Below, in pieces: positions 7,793 through 16,316 of a stretch of DNA of 43,556 bases. Every line of letters begins with the position of its first letter. The first letter of the stretch is position 1. A program made the translations under genes and the position numbers. The notes below the pieces were generated by a model. That model saw nothing but the letters and a program-made list of their open reading frames with translations, was not told the origin of the DNA and searched no databases. The stretch comes from Persephonella sp. (GTDB lineage Bacteria; Aquificota; Aquificia; Aquificales; Hydrogenothermaceae). The DNA is taken from positions 1 to 43,556 of the forward strand of contig NZ_WFPS01000002.1 of NCBI RefSeq assembly GCF_015487465.1, given 5' to 3'.

Positions 7793-9021
7793 TTGAAAAC
7801 CTTTGTTTTTACAGGTGCTGTGAATTTTGTTGCTATAACTTCTCCTTCTTTTAGCCCTTCTATGACCTCTGTGTGTTTTTCATCAATCCAGCCTGTTTTT
7901 ATGTATCTAATCTGGGGCTTTCCATTTTTTATCACATAAACATACTGTTTGCCTTTTTCAAACCTTACAGCTGAGTTAGGTATTATGATCGCATTTTTCT
8001 TTATACCTGCAATTATCTTTGTGTAAACTGTCATCTCGGGTCTGAGATATTGTGCATAATCTTTTTTTACAGGGACAATAGCAAGATAATAAACTATGTT
8101 TTGTTTTACTATCGGTTCAGGGTATATCTTAGTTATCTTTCCTATAAATATTCTGTCAGGAAAAGCATCAACATAGTAAACAACTCTCTGTCCGGGCTTA
8201 ACTTTTCCTATGTCTGTTTCATCAACAAATATCTGGATCTCAAGCCTGTCTGGTTTTAATATGGTTACAAGCTCTCCAGCCTGAAGACCTGCAACGAGGG
8301 TTTCTCCTTCCCTTGCCACAACATTAGAGACAATACCATCAATAGGGGAATAAATCTCTGTGTATGAGAGTCTTATTTTTGCTTTTTCAAGTTCCTTTTG
8401 GAGTATTTTTATGTCGTCCTGTGCTAGTTTTTTTTCTGTTTTATACTCTATTTTCAGTTTTTTTAATGTTTCTTCTGCAAGTTTTAGTTTTGCTTTTTTT
8501 GTTTTGAGCTCTCTTTTTGCCACCTCAAAATCTTGTTTTGTGGTGAAGCCTTCTTTCAAAAGCTCTTTTTCCCTCTGAAATTTCCAGTTTGCAAACTCAT
8601 ATTCAGCTTCAGCAGCTTTAAAATTTTTTTCAGCTTCTTTTATCTTTACCGGATAGAGTTGATTAATCTGATCCAGTTTATTTTTTGCTTTTTGTATCTG
8701 GGATTTTATTTTTTGTATGTCTTTCCTGAATTCTCTTTGATCTATAATTGCTATAAGCTGTCCTTTTTTTACATAGTCACCTATGTCAATAAACATTTTC
8801 TGAACCAGACCTGTCGTTCGTGTCCCTATCTTCAGATATGCATTAACCCTTGTTTTTACAATAGCAGTTGCATTGATTATATCTTTTATTTCTCCCCTTT
8901 TTACCTTCTCTGTTTTATATACAACGACCTTGCTTTTTTCTGCTTCTTTTGATTTGGAATATATGTAGTATCCGATAACTGCAACCGCTATAAGTAGTAT
9001 AAATATTATTACTTTTTTCAT
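7789..9021 (-). CDS. MacA/HlyD-family periplasmic adaptor
   Basis: A 410-residue membrane fusion protein. The N-terminal signal anchor (about residues 4-20) is followed by a barrel-sandwich (lipoyl-like) half with GDYVKKGQLIAIID, a long alpha-helical hairpin (about 105-210, very rich in Lys/Glu/Leu) and the second lipoyl half YSPIDGIVSNVVAREGE. The beta-barrel domain (LEIQIFVDETDIGKVKPGQ) and the membrane-proximal domain (GLKEGEVI) complete it. It links the inner-membrane ABC transporter to the TolC channel. The ATG overlaps the TGA of the tolC-like gene and its own stop overlaps the ATPase start, so the three are translationally coupled. The substrate cannot be inferred. Confidence 0.92.
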   Translation of the reverse strand: MKKVIIFILLIAVAVIGYYIYSKSKEAEKSKVVVYKTEKVKRGEIKDIINATAIVKTRVNAYLKIGTRTTGLVQKMFIDIGDYVKKGQLIAIIDQREFRKDIQKIKSQIQKAKNKLDQINQLYPVKIKEAEKNFKAAEAEYEFANWKFQREKELLKEGFTTKQDFEVAKRELKTKKAKLKLAEETLKKLKIEYKTEKKLAQDDIKILQKELEKAKIRLSYTEIYSPIDGIVSNVVAREGETLVAGLQAGELVTILKPDRLEIQIFVDETDIGKVKPGQRVVYYVDAFPDRIFIGKITKIYPEPIVKQNIVYYLAIVPVKKDYAQYLRPEMTVYTKIIAGIKKNAIIIPNSAVRFEKGKQYVYVIKNGKPQIRYIKTGWIDEKHTEVIEGLKEGEVIATKFTAPVKTKVFK

Positions 9022-10274
9022 CTGCTTTCACCTTCTGAGAGTTTTTCCACTCCCACTTCCCTCTCCAGAACAGCTTTTGTCAGGGCTATATCAAGTAAGG
9101 ACTGAACATAGGTTTCGTGGGCATCTGCCAAAGAGCTTTCTGCAGTGACAAGGGAGATAATATCTCCTTTTCCCACCTTGTATTCTCCAAGAGCCTGCCT
9201 GTAGTTGTGCTCTGCCTCTTTCAATAAAACCCTTGCAACATCAAGATTTTTATATGATGTTTTCAGATCAAGATATAAGTTGTAAAGATTTAGAAGTATC
9301 TGTCTTTTTAGCTCTTTAAGTCTGTGACTGTAGAACTTTTCTTCTTCTTTGGAAGATAGATAAAAATAGTATCTTTTCAAGCCTTCAAAAATTGTCCATG
9401 AAATACCTATCCTGAAAATATTGTAGTTCTGAGAACTTCCGTAGATTGAGGAGTAATCCCTGTTTATTGAGTAAGAAATATATACACTTGGGGTAAAGCT
9501 TAAAACTGACTGGATAGATTTTAATTTTGAAGCCTCAAGGTCGTAAGTATACTGTCTGAATATTGGTCTGTTAAAAGCCAAATCTTTCATCTTGTTAAAC
9601 TCAGGAATGTTGTCTTCTTCTACCTTAGTTAAAATTGATATATCAATATCTGTCTGGGTATCAAGGGGAAATCCTATAAGGCTGTTGAGCTGGGCGATAG
9701 ATTTTTTGTATTCATTTTCTGCCTGATAAAGCATATATCTCACATTTTCAAGCCTTACTTTTGCCTGCAGGTAATCTGATTTTTTTACGAGCCCTAATTT
9801 TAGCTTTTTCTCTGCCATTTGGAAATTTTTTTCTGCAGATTTCAACTGGATCTTTCTGAACCTGAGGATCTCTTTGTTTGCACAGGCTTTGTAGTATGCT
9901 TTTTTTACCTGAAATTTTATATCAAGAATAGTCTCAAAGTAATCATTTTGTGATGATTTAAGTAGTTTTTGTTTAATTTTATTTAGAAGTATATTTTGAC
10001 CAGAATTGTAAACAGTCCAGTAAAGGCTTATAGAGTAATTTCTTGAAAAATAATCTGGTTGTGTATCCCTGTATTTTGAGTAGTTGTAATCAAAGCTTAA
10101 AACAGGGAAAAAATTTCCGTAAGTTGAAAGATAATCAAATCTTTTAGCTTTCAGATCAGAAAATTTCTGCTTTAAAAAAGGATGGTTTTTCATTGCAAGT
10201 TCTATTGCCTGCTCAAGCGTCAGGCTGTAAGAAACATTAAAAATAACAAAAATAAGAAAGAAAATCCTTACCAT
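9018..10274 (-). CDS. TolC-family outer-membrane efflux protein
   Basis: A 418-residue outer-membrane factor. A cleavable signal peptide (about 1-18) precedes LTLEQAIELAMKNHP, the classic first helix of TolC proteins. Two internally related halves follow, each with a beta segment and long helices (VRLENVRYMLYQAENEYKKSIAQLN in the first half; the ALGEYKVGKGDIISLVTAESSLADA turn in the second). It forms the trimeric exit duct for the MacA-like/ABC system encoded next. I chose the ATG at 10274, which shares its A with the stop of the upstream gene (TGATG), over the TTG one codon earlier. Confidence 0.92.
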   Translation of the reverse strand: MVRIFFLIFVIFNVSYSLTLEQAIELAMKNHPFLKQKFSDLKAKRFDYLSTYGNFFPVLSFDYNYSKYRDTQPDYFSRNYSISLYWTVYNSGQNILLNKIKQKLLKSSQNDYFETILDIKFQVKKAYYKACANKEILRFRKIQLKSAEKNFQMAEKKLKLGLVKKSDYLQAKVRLENVRYMLYQAENEYKKSIAQLNSLIGFPLDTQTDIDISILTKVEEDNIPEFNKMKDLAFNRPIFRQYTYDLEASKLKSIQSVLSFTPSVYISYSINRDYSSIYGSSQNYNIFRIGISWTIFEGLKRYYFYLSSKEEEKFYSHRLKELKRQILLNLYNLYLDLKTSYKNLDVARVLLKEAEHNYRQALGEYKVGKGDIISLVTAESSLADAHETYVQSLLDIALTKAVLEREVGVEKLSEGESR

Positions 10275-10741
10275 CAAATTACACTCTGATCTGATAAGTT
10301 TTTGAGTTTTTCAAACTGCTCTTTCGTTAAAGCACTCTGGATAGTTCTAACTTCCTTAATGTTGTAAACTGTGAGCTCTGCTTTTTCTTTGGCTATTTCA
10401 ACAATCAGATCTTTGATTTTCTTTGGATCCCCACCGTCAATTACAAGTGAGTTAAGCTGTTTTTCCTTTTCCTGTATTGATCTGGCAAGTTCTTCCATTT
10501 TTTTGTAGTATTTAGAGTAAAAATCATTCAGTATTTTAATCTGCTCTTCAGTTAAACCAAGTTGAGATTTATATTTTTTTAAAGCCGGAAGGAAGTTAAA
10601 TCTTTTTGTCAAAAATGAACTATCCATCCAGCTGTCTTCATTGATCTGGTCTATTGTCACAGTTGTGGTATTTTGTTCTTCCTGTGAAAAAGATACCCCC
10701 CAGACAATCAGCACCAGAAAAACCAAAATTACCTTTCTCAA
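10274..10741 (-). CDS. Spy/CpxP-like periplasmic protein
   Basis: A 155-residue protein with a signal peptide (residues 1-19, ending SFSQ). Its helical body carries two LTxxQ motifs, LTEEQ (63-67) and LTKEQ (138-142), the hallmark of the Spy/CpxP/ZraP family of periplasmic chaperones and stress or metal sensors. The start is a TTG preceded by AAGGGGTGA at good spacing. It is the first gene of the tripartite efflux operon, overlapping the tolC-like gene by one base, so it may act as a periplasmic chaperone or sensor for that system. No cysteine or histidine cluster suggests a specific metal. There is no linked two-component system. Confidence 0.75.
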   Translation of the reverse strand: MRKVILVFLVLIVWGVSFSQEEQNTTTVTIDQINEDSWMDSSFLTKRFNFLPALKKYKSQLGLTEEQIKILNDFYSKYYKKMEELARSIQEKEKQLNSLVIDGGDPKKIKDLIVEIAKEKAELTVYNIKEVRTIQSALTKEQFEKLKNLSDQSVI

Positions 10742-10838
10742 TTTTCACCCCTTAGAAAAATTTTTTCACTTAAAATTATACTAAAGTTGAGAATGGCTTA
10801 TAATATTATTTTCTGAAAAATAAAGGAGGTCAGAGGTT

Positions 10839-13679
10839 TTGGACTGGAAAGATACATTAAATTTGCCGAAAACAGAGTTTCCTATGAAAGGAAATCTACC
10901 TAAAAGAGAGCCTGAAATTCTTAAAAAATGGGAAGATATAAATCTTTATGAGAAATTAAGAGAGGAAAGGAAAGGACAAGAAAAATACATTCTACACGAT
11001 GGACCTCCTTATGCAAATGGAAACATTCATCTTGGTCATGCCCTTAACAAAATTCTGAAGGATATACTTGTAAAGTATGAATCAATGAGGGGAAAAGATG
11101 CCCCCTTTGTTCCCGGTTGGGACTGCCACGGACTTCCTATTGAACAGCAGGTTGAGAAACAGCTGAAAAAAGAGAAAAAAAGAAAGGAAGACCTTTCAAA
11201 GTCAGAATTTAGAAAGCTCTGCCGTGATTACGCATCAAAGTATGTGAACATACAGAGGGAAGAGTTTAAAAGGCTTGGTATAGTAGGAAACTGGGAAAAA
11301 CCTTATCTAACAATGAGACCTTCGTATCAGGCTCAGGAGATAAGAGAGCTTGGGAGAATATTCAGCTCAGGCATAGCATATAGGGGCAAAAAGCCTGTTT
11401 ACTGGTGTATATATGACAAGACAGCCGAAGCTGAAGCAGAGGTGGAATACAAAGACAAAAAAGACCCTTCAATCTATGTTGCCTTTGAGCTTGTAGAACC
11501 GCCGTTTGATATCCATAAAAAAAGTTATGCTGTTATATGGACAACAACACCATGGACGCTTCCTGCAAATCTTGGAATTATGGTAAACCCTGATTTTGAT
11601 TATGTTTTCATTGATACAGGGGAAAAGGTTTTTATTGTTGCAAAGGAGCTTCTGGAGAACTTTAAGGAAAAAACTGGTATAGAGGGAGATATTTTAAAAG
11701 AGGTAAAAGGAAGGGAACTGGAGTTTTTAGAATACAAACACCCATTTATAGATAGAGTATCAAAGATATACCTTTCTGAGTTTGTTGAACTTGGAACAGG
11801 AACAGGTCTTGTTCATATGGCACCGGGGCATGGACAGGAAGATTACATAATAGGTCAAAGATACGGTGTGCAACCTTTTGCTCCTGTTGATGATGAGGGA
11901 AGGTTTACACAGGAAGCACCTGATTTTATACAGGGCCTGAGAGTTTTTGATGCAAACGCCCCTATTGTTGACAAGCTTAAAGAGGTTGGAGCTCTTTTGT
12001 ATCATGAAGAGATAGTTCACTCTTACCCCCACTGCTGGAGGTGTAAAAATCCTGTGATATTCAGGGCTACTCCCCAGTGGTTTATATCAATGGATGCTAT
12101 ACTTGAGAACGGAAACACACTCAGAGGAGAAGCAATAAAAGAGATTGAAAGGGTAAAATGGATCCCTGACTGGGGCGAAAACAGAATAAAATCAATGGTT
12201 GAAAACAGACCTGACTGGTGTATATCAAGGCAGAGAAGCTGGGGTGTTCCGATCGCCGTTTTTTACTGTAAAAACTGTGGTGAGACGGTTAATGATCCTG
12301 AAGTTTTTGAACATGTTGCAAAGCTTGTTGAGAATGATCCTTACGGAGCTGACATATGGTTTGAAAAGAAACCTGAAGAACTACTTCCTGAAGGATATAG
12401 ATGCCCAAAATGTGGATCAGACAGGTTTGAAAAAGAGGAGGACATTCTTGATGTATGGTTTGATTCTGGAGTTTCCCACTCATCAGTTTTGAAAACAGGT
12501 TTTTGGGAAGAGCTGAGATGGCCTGCAGATATGTATCTTGAAGGTTCTGATCAGCATAGAGGTTGGTTTCAGTCTTCCTTACTTGAAAGTATCGCATCTT
12601 ACGGAAGATCCCCATATAATAGTGTGCTGACACACGGCTTTATTCTTGATGAAAAAGGCAGGAAAATGTCAAAATCTGTTGGGAATGTTATTCCACCTGA
12701 AAAAGTAATAAAGATGTATGGTGCTGATATTTTGAGGTTGTGGGTTGTTTCAGAGGACTACACAGAAGACATCAAGATAGGAATGAACCTTCTTAAAGGA
12801 ATAGCCGATGACTACAGAAAAATAAGAAATACATTCAGATATTTTCTTGGAAACCTGTATGACTTTGATCCGAATAAGGATAATGTTTCTTATGATAACC
12901 TTCTTGAGATAGACAGATGGATACTTTCCAGACTACAAAGAATTATTGATGTTTCCCATTCAGCATACCAAAACTATAGATTTCACAGGATATACCACGA
13001 GATAAAAAAATTTATGATAGTTGATCTGTCGGCAATTTATCTTGATATATTAAAAGACAGGCTTTATGTGTATGCCCCAGACACTTTAGAAAGAAGATCA
13101 GCCCAGACTGTCCTTTATGTAATGCTCACATCACTGTCGAAACTCCTTGCTCCGATACTTTCATTTACTATGGAAGAGGTATGGAGTTATGTTAAGCAGT
13201 TTGATAAAAACGCAAAAGAAAGCATACATCTTGAGATAATGCCCCTTGTAAATCAGGATCTTATAGACAAAAATCTTGAGGAGATATACAAGGATCTCCT
13301 GAAGGTAAGAGATGATGTGCTGAAAGCCCTTGAAGAAGCAAGAAAAAAAGATGTTATAAGACATCCATATGAAGCAAAGGTAATTTTGGATCTTCCTGAA
13401 AAATATGAAAATCTTGTTAAAGAGAGAATTGACTGGATAAAATTTTTCTTTACTGTTTCTCAGGTTGAGATCTCAAAGAAAACTGAAGGGGAGGTTGTTA
13501 TAGAAGGTGAAAATACAGGAGGTGTTGTTGCTGTTAAAAAAGCAGAAGGTCAAAAATGTCCAAGATGCTGGATATATGACAGCTCTGTTGGAAAAAATGG
13601 ACAGCCTGTCTGTGATAGATGTGTCCAGCAGCTTGAAATAATGAAAATAGATATAAATCAGATAGAGGAGGCAAAATGA
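10839..13679 (+). CDS. ileS: isoleucyl-tRNA synthetase
   Basis: A 946-residue class I aminoacyl-tRNA synthetase that charges tRNA-Ile. The HIGH motif is HLGH (64-67) after PPYANGN, and KMSKS is at 609-613. The editing (CP1) domain contains WTTTPWTLPAN, which hydrolyses misactivated valine. A zinc-ribbon-like CxxC pair appears within the insertion (YCKNCGE, RCPKCGSD), and the C-terminal zinc finger CPRCW...CDRC is intact, as in bacterial-type IleS. The start is TTG at 10839 with AAGGAGGT ending 8 nt upstream; the next ATG is 15 codons on and would cut the conserved N-terminus. The 97-bp divergent gap upstream is too short for a T-box leader. HU follows with an ATGA overlap. Confidence 0.98.
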   Translation: MDWKDTLNLPKTEFPMKGNLPKREPEILKKWEDINLYEKLREERKGQEKYILHDGPPYANGNIHLGHALNKILKDILVKYESMRGKDAPFVPGWDCHGLPIEQQVEKQLKKEKKRKEDLSKSEFRKLCRDYASKYVNIQREEFKRLGIVGNWEKPYLTMRPSYQAQEIRELGRIFSSGIAYRGKKPVYWCIYDKTAEAEAEVEYKDKKDPSIYVAFELVEPPFDIHKKSYAVIWTTTPWTLPANLGIMVNPDFDYVFIDTGEKVFIVAKELLENFKEKTGIEGDILKEVKGRELEFLEYKHPFIDRVSKIYLSEFVELGTGTGLVHMAPGHGQEDYIIGQRYGVQPFAPVDDEGRFTQEAPDFIQGLRVFDANAPIVDKLKEVGALLYHEEIVHSYPHCWRCKNPVIFRATPQWFISMDAILENGNTLRGEAIKEIERVKWIPDWGENRIKSMVENRPDWCISRQRSWGVPIAVFYCKNCGETVNDPEVFEHVAKLVENDPYGADIWFEKKPEELLPEGYRCPKCGSDRFEKEEDILDVWFDSGVSHSSVLKTGFWEELRWPADMYLEGSDQHRGWFQSSLLESIASYGRSPYNSVLTHGFILDEKGRKMSKSVGNVIPPEKVIKMYGADILRLWVVSEDYTEDIKIGMNLLKGIADDYRKIRNTFRYFLGNLYDFDPNKDNVSYDNLLEIDRWILSRLQRIIDVSHSAYQNYRFHRIYHEIKKFMIVDLSAIYLDILKDRLYVYAPDTLERRSAQTVLYVMLTSLSKLLAPILSFTMEEVWSYVKQFDKNAKESIHLEIMPLVNQDLIDKNLEEIYKDLLKVRDDVLKALEEARKKDVIRHPYEAKVILDLPEKYENLVKERIDWIKFFFTVSQVEISKKTEGEVVIEGENTGGVVAVKKAEGQKCPRCWIYDSSVGKNGQPVCDRCVQQLEIMKIDINQIEEAK

Positions 13680-13966
13680 AAAAATCTGACATTATTGAGA
13701 TGTTGCTGGAAGAATTTCCAGAGCTTGACAGGAAAACAGTTACAAACATAGTTAACGGCACTTTTGAAGCAATGATGGAAGCTCTCACAAAAGGACAGAA
13801 AATAGAGATAAGAGGTCTTGGAACATTCAGGGTTAAATCAAGACCTGCCAAGGTGGCAAGAAACCCTAAAACAGGAGAGAAAATAAAGATACCTCCTAAA
13901 AAAGTAGTTCATTTCAAGATAGGTAAGGTTCTAAAAGCAAAACTTAATGCAAGGGCAGGGGTCTAA
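13676..13966 (+). CDS. HU/IHF-family DNA-binding protein
   Basis: A 96-residue histone-like protein. The N-terminal dimerising helices ([31 protein letters not shown]) are followed by the beta-arm segment with [23 protein letters not shown]; the proline in the arm tip region (RNPKTGE) is the DNA-bending signature of HU/IHF. It binds and bends DNA non-specifically or semi-specifically. The start overlaps the ileS stop (ATGA). The gene ends convergently with mnmG, the two coding regions overlapping by 4 bp with no terminator visible between them. Whether it is HU or an IHF subunit cannot be decided here. Confidence 0.93.
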   Translation: MKKSDIIEMLLEEFPELDRKTVTNIVNGTFEAMMEALTKGQKIEIRGLGTFRVKSRPAKVARNPKTGEKIKIPPKKVVHFKIGKVLKAKLNARAGV

Positions 13967-15831
13967 CCCTCCCTTACTTTTGATTTTTTTATCTTTTCAA
14001 GATATATCATTATCGCTGTTATTGCGGCAGGGGTTATACCCTCAAGTCTTGAAGCATGTCCAAGTGTTATAGGTTTTGCCTTTGAAAGTTTCTGGACAAC
14101 CTCTTTTGTTAAGCCTGCTATTTTTGAATAATCTATATTTTCAGGTATCTTTATGTTCTCAAGGTATCTCATTTTTTCATTCATCTTCCTTTCTCTTTCA
14201 AAATATCCTGAATATTTGATATTAATATCAATCTCCTCCTGAATGTAATCCCTTTCAGGTATATCTATATTCATTTTTTTAAGATCTTTCACGCTTATCT
14301 GTGGTCTTTTCAAAAATTCAAACACAGTAACAGATTTTTCTCCTAAACTTATTTTTTCTTTTTTATACTTATCTATCCAGTTTCTGATCTCTTTCTCTGT
14401 TTCCTTAATATATCTAAACTGTTCTTCTGTTAACATCCCAATATTGAATGCCTTTTCATACAGCCTTAAAACAGGATTGTCCTGCCTCAGATGAAGCCTG
14501 TATTCTGATCTTGATGTGAAAAGTCTGTATGGCTCAATAACCCCTTTTGTTGTAAGATCATCAATCATCACACCGATATAAGCCTCATCTCTTCTTATGT
14601 ATATAGGTTCTTTCCCAAAAGCCCTGCGAGCAGCATTTATTCCTGCAACAATACCCTGACCGGCAGCCTCCTCATAACCTGTTGTTCCGTTGAAGTTTCC
14701 TGCATGGTAAAGACCTTTTATCCTTTTTGTTTCAAGTGTGGGATAAAGCTCTGTAGGGGGGACTATATCATATTCTATGGCATAGGCAGGCTTAAGAAGA
14801 ACAACATTCTCAAGTCCCGGGATAGAACGATACATCTCCCACTGGACTTCCTCAGGTAGAGATGTTGAAAGACCATTTGGATAAATGCTTATACCGTCCC
14901 TTGTCTCAGGTTCAAGCCAGACAGTATGTCTTTCCTTATTTTCAAACTTTACGATCTTATCCTCAATTGAGGGGCAGTATCTTGGACCTATCCCTTTTAT
15001 AGCTCCTCCGTAAAGGGCTGTTCTGTGGAGGTTCTCTCTTATTATCCTGTGGGTTTCGGGGGTTGTATAGGTTATGTAGCAGGGTATCTGATTTTTCTGC
15101 CCTTTTTCAAACCAGTATGAACCGTAAGGTTCTGTCCAGAAAGAGAACTTTGGAGCAGGATCATCTCCAGGAGCTTCTTCGAGAGATGAAAAATCAATCG
15201 TTCTTTTATCAAGTCTTGCAGGAGTTCCTGTTTTAAACCTCTGAAGTGGAAAACCTGCTCTTTTGTAAAACTCAGGCAGTTTTGTTGCAGGTTTTTCTCC
15301 CATTCTACCTGCAGGTATCTGTTTGTCTCCAATATGAATAACACCGTCCAAAAATGTTCCTGTTGTTACAACGACAGATTTTGTTCTTATCCTGAGTTTT
15401 CCATCTACCTCAACACCTTCTACTTCATTTGAATGGGGTTTCAGGAATATATCTGTGGCTTCTCCTTCTATTACCGTTAAATTTTCTGTGTTTTGGATTT
15501 TATTTACCATATATTTCCTGTATTCCTCTTTATCTGCCTGTGCCCTTGGTGAACGAACCGCAGGACCCTTCCTTGTGTTTAAAGTTTTATACTGAAGTCC
15601 TGTTGTATCGATAGCCTTTCCCATTTCTCCGCCGAGGGCATCTATCTCTCTGACTACTATGCCCTTTGCTATACCTCCAATGGCAGGATTACAGGGCATT
15701 AGACCTATTTTTTCCTTATCAAGGGTTATTAAAGCTGTTTTTGCCCCTATCTTAGCAGAAGCAAGAGCCGCCTCTATACCTGCGTGTCCTCCACCTATTA
15801 CAACAACATCAAACTCTGCGTCATAATTCAT
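13963..15831 (-). CDS. mnmG: tRNA U34 carboxymethylaminomethyl synthesis protein MnmG (GidA)
   Basis: A 622-residue FAD-dependent enzyme that with MnmE forms (c)mnm5U at the wobble position of certain tRNAs. The dinucleotide-binding motif [13 protein letters not shown] is at 11-21. Other signatures are [37 protein letters not shown], the second fingerprint [21 protein letters not shown] and the C-terminal helical domain ending with [11 protein letters not shown]. The length is that of the full bacterial form rather than TrmFO. It is followed convergently by the HU gene. mnmE and rsmG are not in the window. A 56-bp gap separates it from the DUF501 gene upstream on the same strand. Confidence 0.97.
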   Translation of the reverse strand: MNYDAEFDVVVIGGGHAGIEAALASAKIGAKTALITLDKEKIGLMPCNPAIGGIAKGIVVREIDALGGEMGKAIDTTGLQYKTLNTRKGPAVRSPRAQADKEEYRKYMVNKIQNTENLTVIEGEATDIFLKPHSNEVEGVEVDGKLRIRTKSVVVTTGTFLDGVIHIGDKQIPAGRMGEKPATKLPEFYKRAGFPLQRFKTGTPARLDKRTIDFSSLEEAPGDDPAPKFSFWTEPYGSYWFEKGQKNQIPCYITYTTPETHRIIRENLHRTALYGGAIKGIGPRYCPSIEDKIVKFENKERHTVWLEPETRDGISIYPNGLSTSLPEEVQWEMYRSIPGLENVVLLKPAYAIEYDIVPPTELYPTLETKRIKGLYHAGNFNGTTGYEEAAGQGIVAGINAARRAFGKEPIYIRRDEAYIGVMIDDLTTKGVIEPYRLFTSRSEYRLHLRQDNPVLRLYEKAFNIGMLTEEQFRYIKETEKEIRNWIDKYKKEKISLGEKSVTVFEFLKRPQISVKDLKKMNIDIPERDYIQEEIDINIKYSGYFERERKMNEKMRYLENIKIPENIDYSKIAGLTKEVVQKLSKAKPITLGHASRLEGITPAAITAIMIYLEKIKKSKVREG

Positions 15832-15887
15832 ATGCTACCCCAAATTTAAGATTTACAGGAAAAATAATATATGAATACTTAGTTTTA

Positions 15888-16316
15888 TTACAACTTTTGG
15901 ATTTCTTTTAAAACCCAATTTCCTATTGGGTTCATAAACTCTGGATCTCCAAGATGATATGCAGTCCAGAGGTGAAGGCATTTTACTTTGAATGGTTTTT
16001 TGTCAAAATCCTGAATTCCCCCAATGCCGGTGGTTAAGAGCTTTTTAACCACATAGTTCGGATATTTTTTACCTTTAATAAATTCTTTTCTTTCATTAAT
16101 CTCTTTTCTGTGTAAATTTACAAATAATTCAAACAGTTTCTCATCATTTGTTACCTTTTCTTCCCACTTTTCTATCCAGCCTTTTTCTTCTAATCTTGAT
16201 ATTTTTGATCTGAGATCTTTATTTATTATCCAGAATTTTGTCGGCTGGGGTATGTATAATCCTTTTTTTCTGTCATAGATTACAGGAGGGTTTTCGGTAA
16301 TATCAATATTCTTCAT
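15888..16316 (-). CDS. DUF501-family protein
   Basis: A protein of about 142 residues with the landmarks of the DUF501 family: an N-terminal segment ending in the PTKFWIINKDLRSKISRLEEKGWI block, then GIGGIQDFD, VKCLHLWTAYHLGD and NPIGNWVL. In the family these correspond to the conserved G(V/I)GGI, VKCLHxHxAxHL and NP(V/I)G motifs; a Cys-Leu-His triad-like cluster suggests metal or catalytic chemistry, but the function is unknown. I chose the ATG at 16316, overlapping the end of the diguanylate cyclase gene, over the TTG at 16337. It probably lies in one transcript with that cyclase. Confidence 0.75.
   Translation of the reverse strand: MKNIDITENPPVIYDRKKGLYIPQPTKFWIINKDLRSKISRLEEKGWIEKWEEKVTNDEKLFELFVNLHRKEINERKEFIKGKKYPNYVVKKLLTTGIGGIQDFDKKPFKVKCLHLWTAYHLGDPEFMNPIGNWVLKEIQKL

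Noticed and set aside
10787-10804. Sigma-70 promoter TTGAGA/TATAAT before ileS
   Set aside because: The two boxes are only 6 bp apart, so they cannot serve as a -35/-10 pair. The TATAAT alone remains possible.
10742-10838. T-box leader for ileS
   Set aside because: Only 97 bp separate the divergent genes, too short for a T-box, and no T-box consensus or terminator hairpin is seen.
12199-12633. Extra open frames on either strand within ileS and similar frames within other genes
   Set aside because: They lie fully inside well-supported genes, lack ribosome-binding sites and show no protein-family features.
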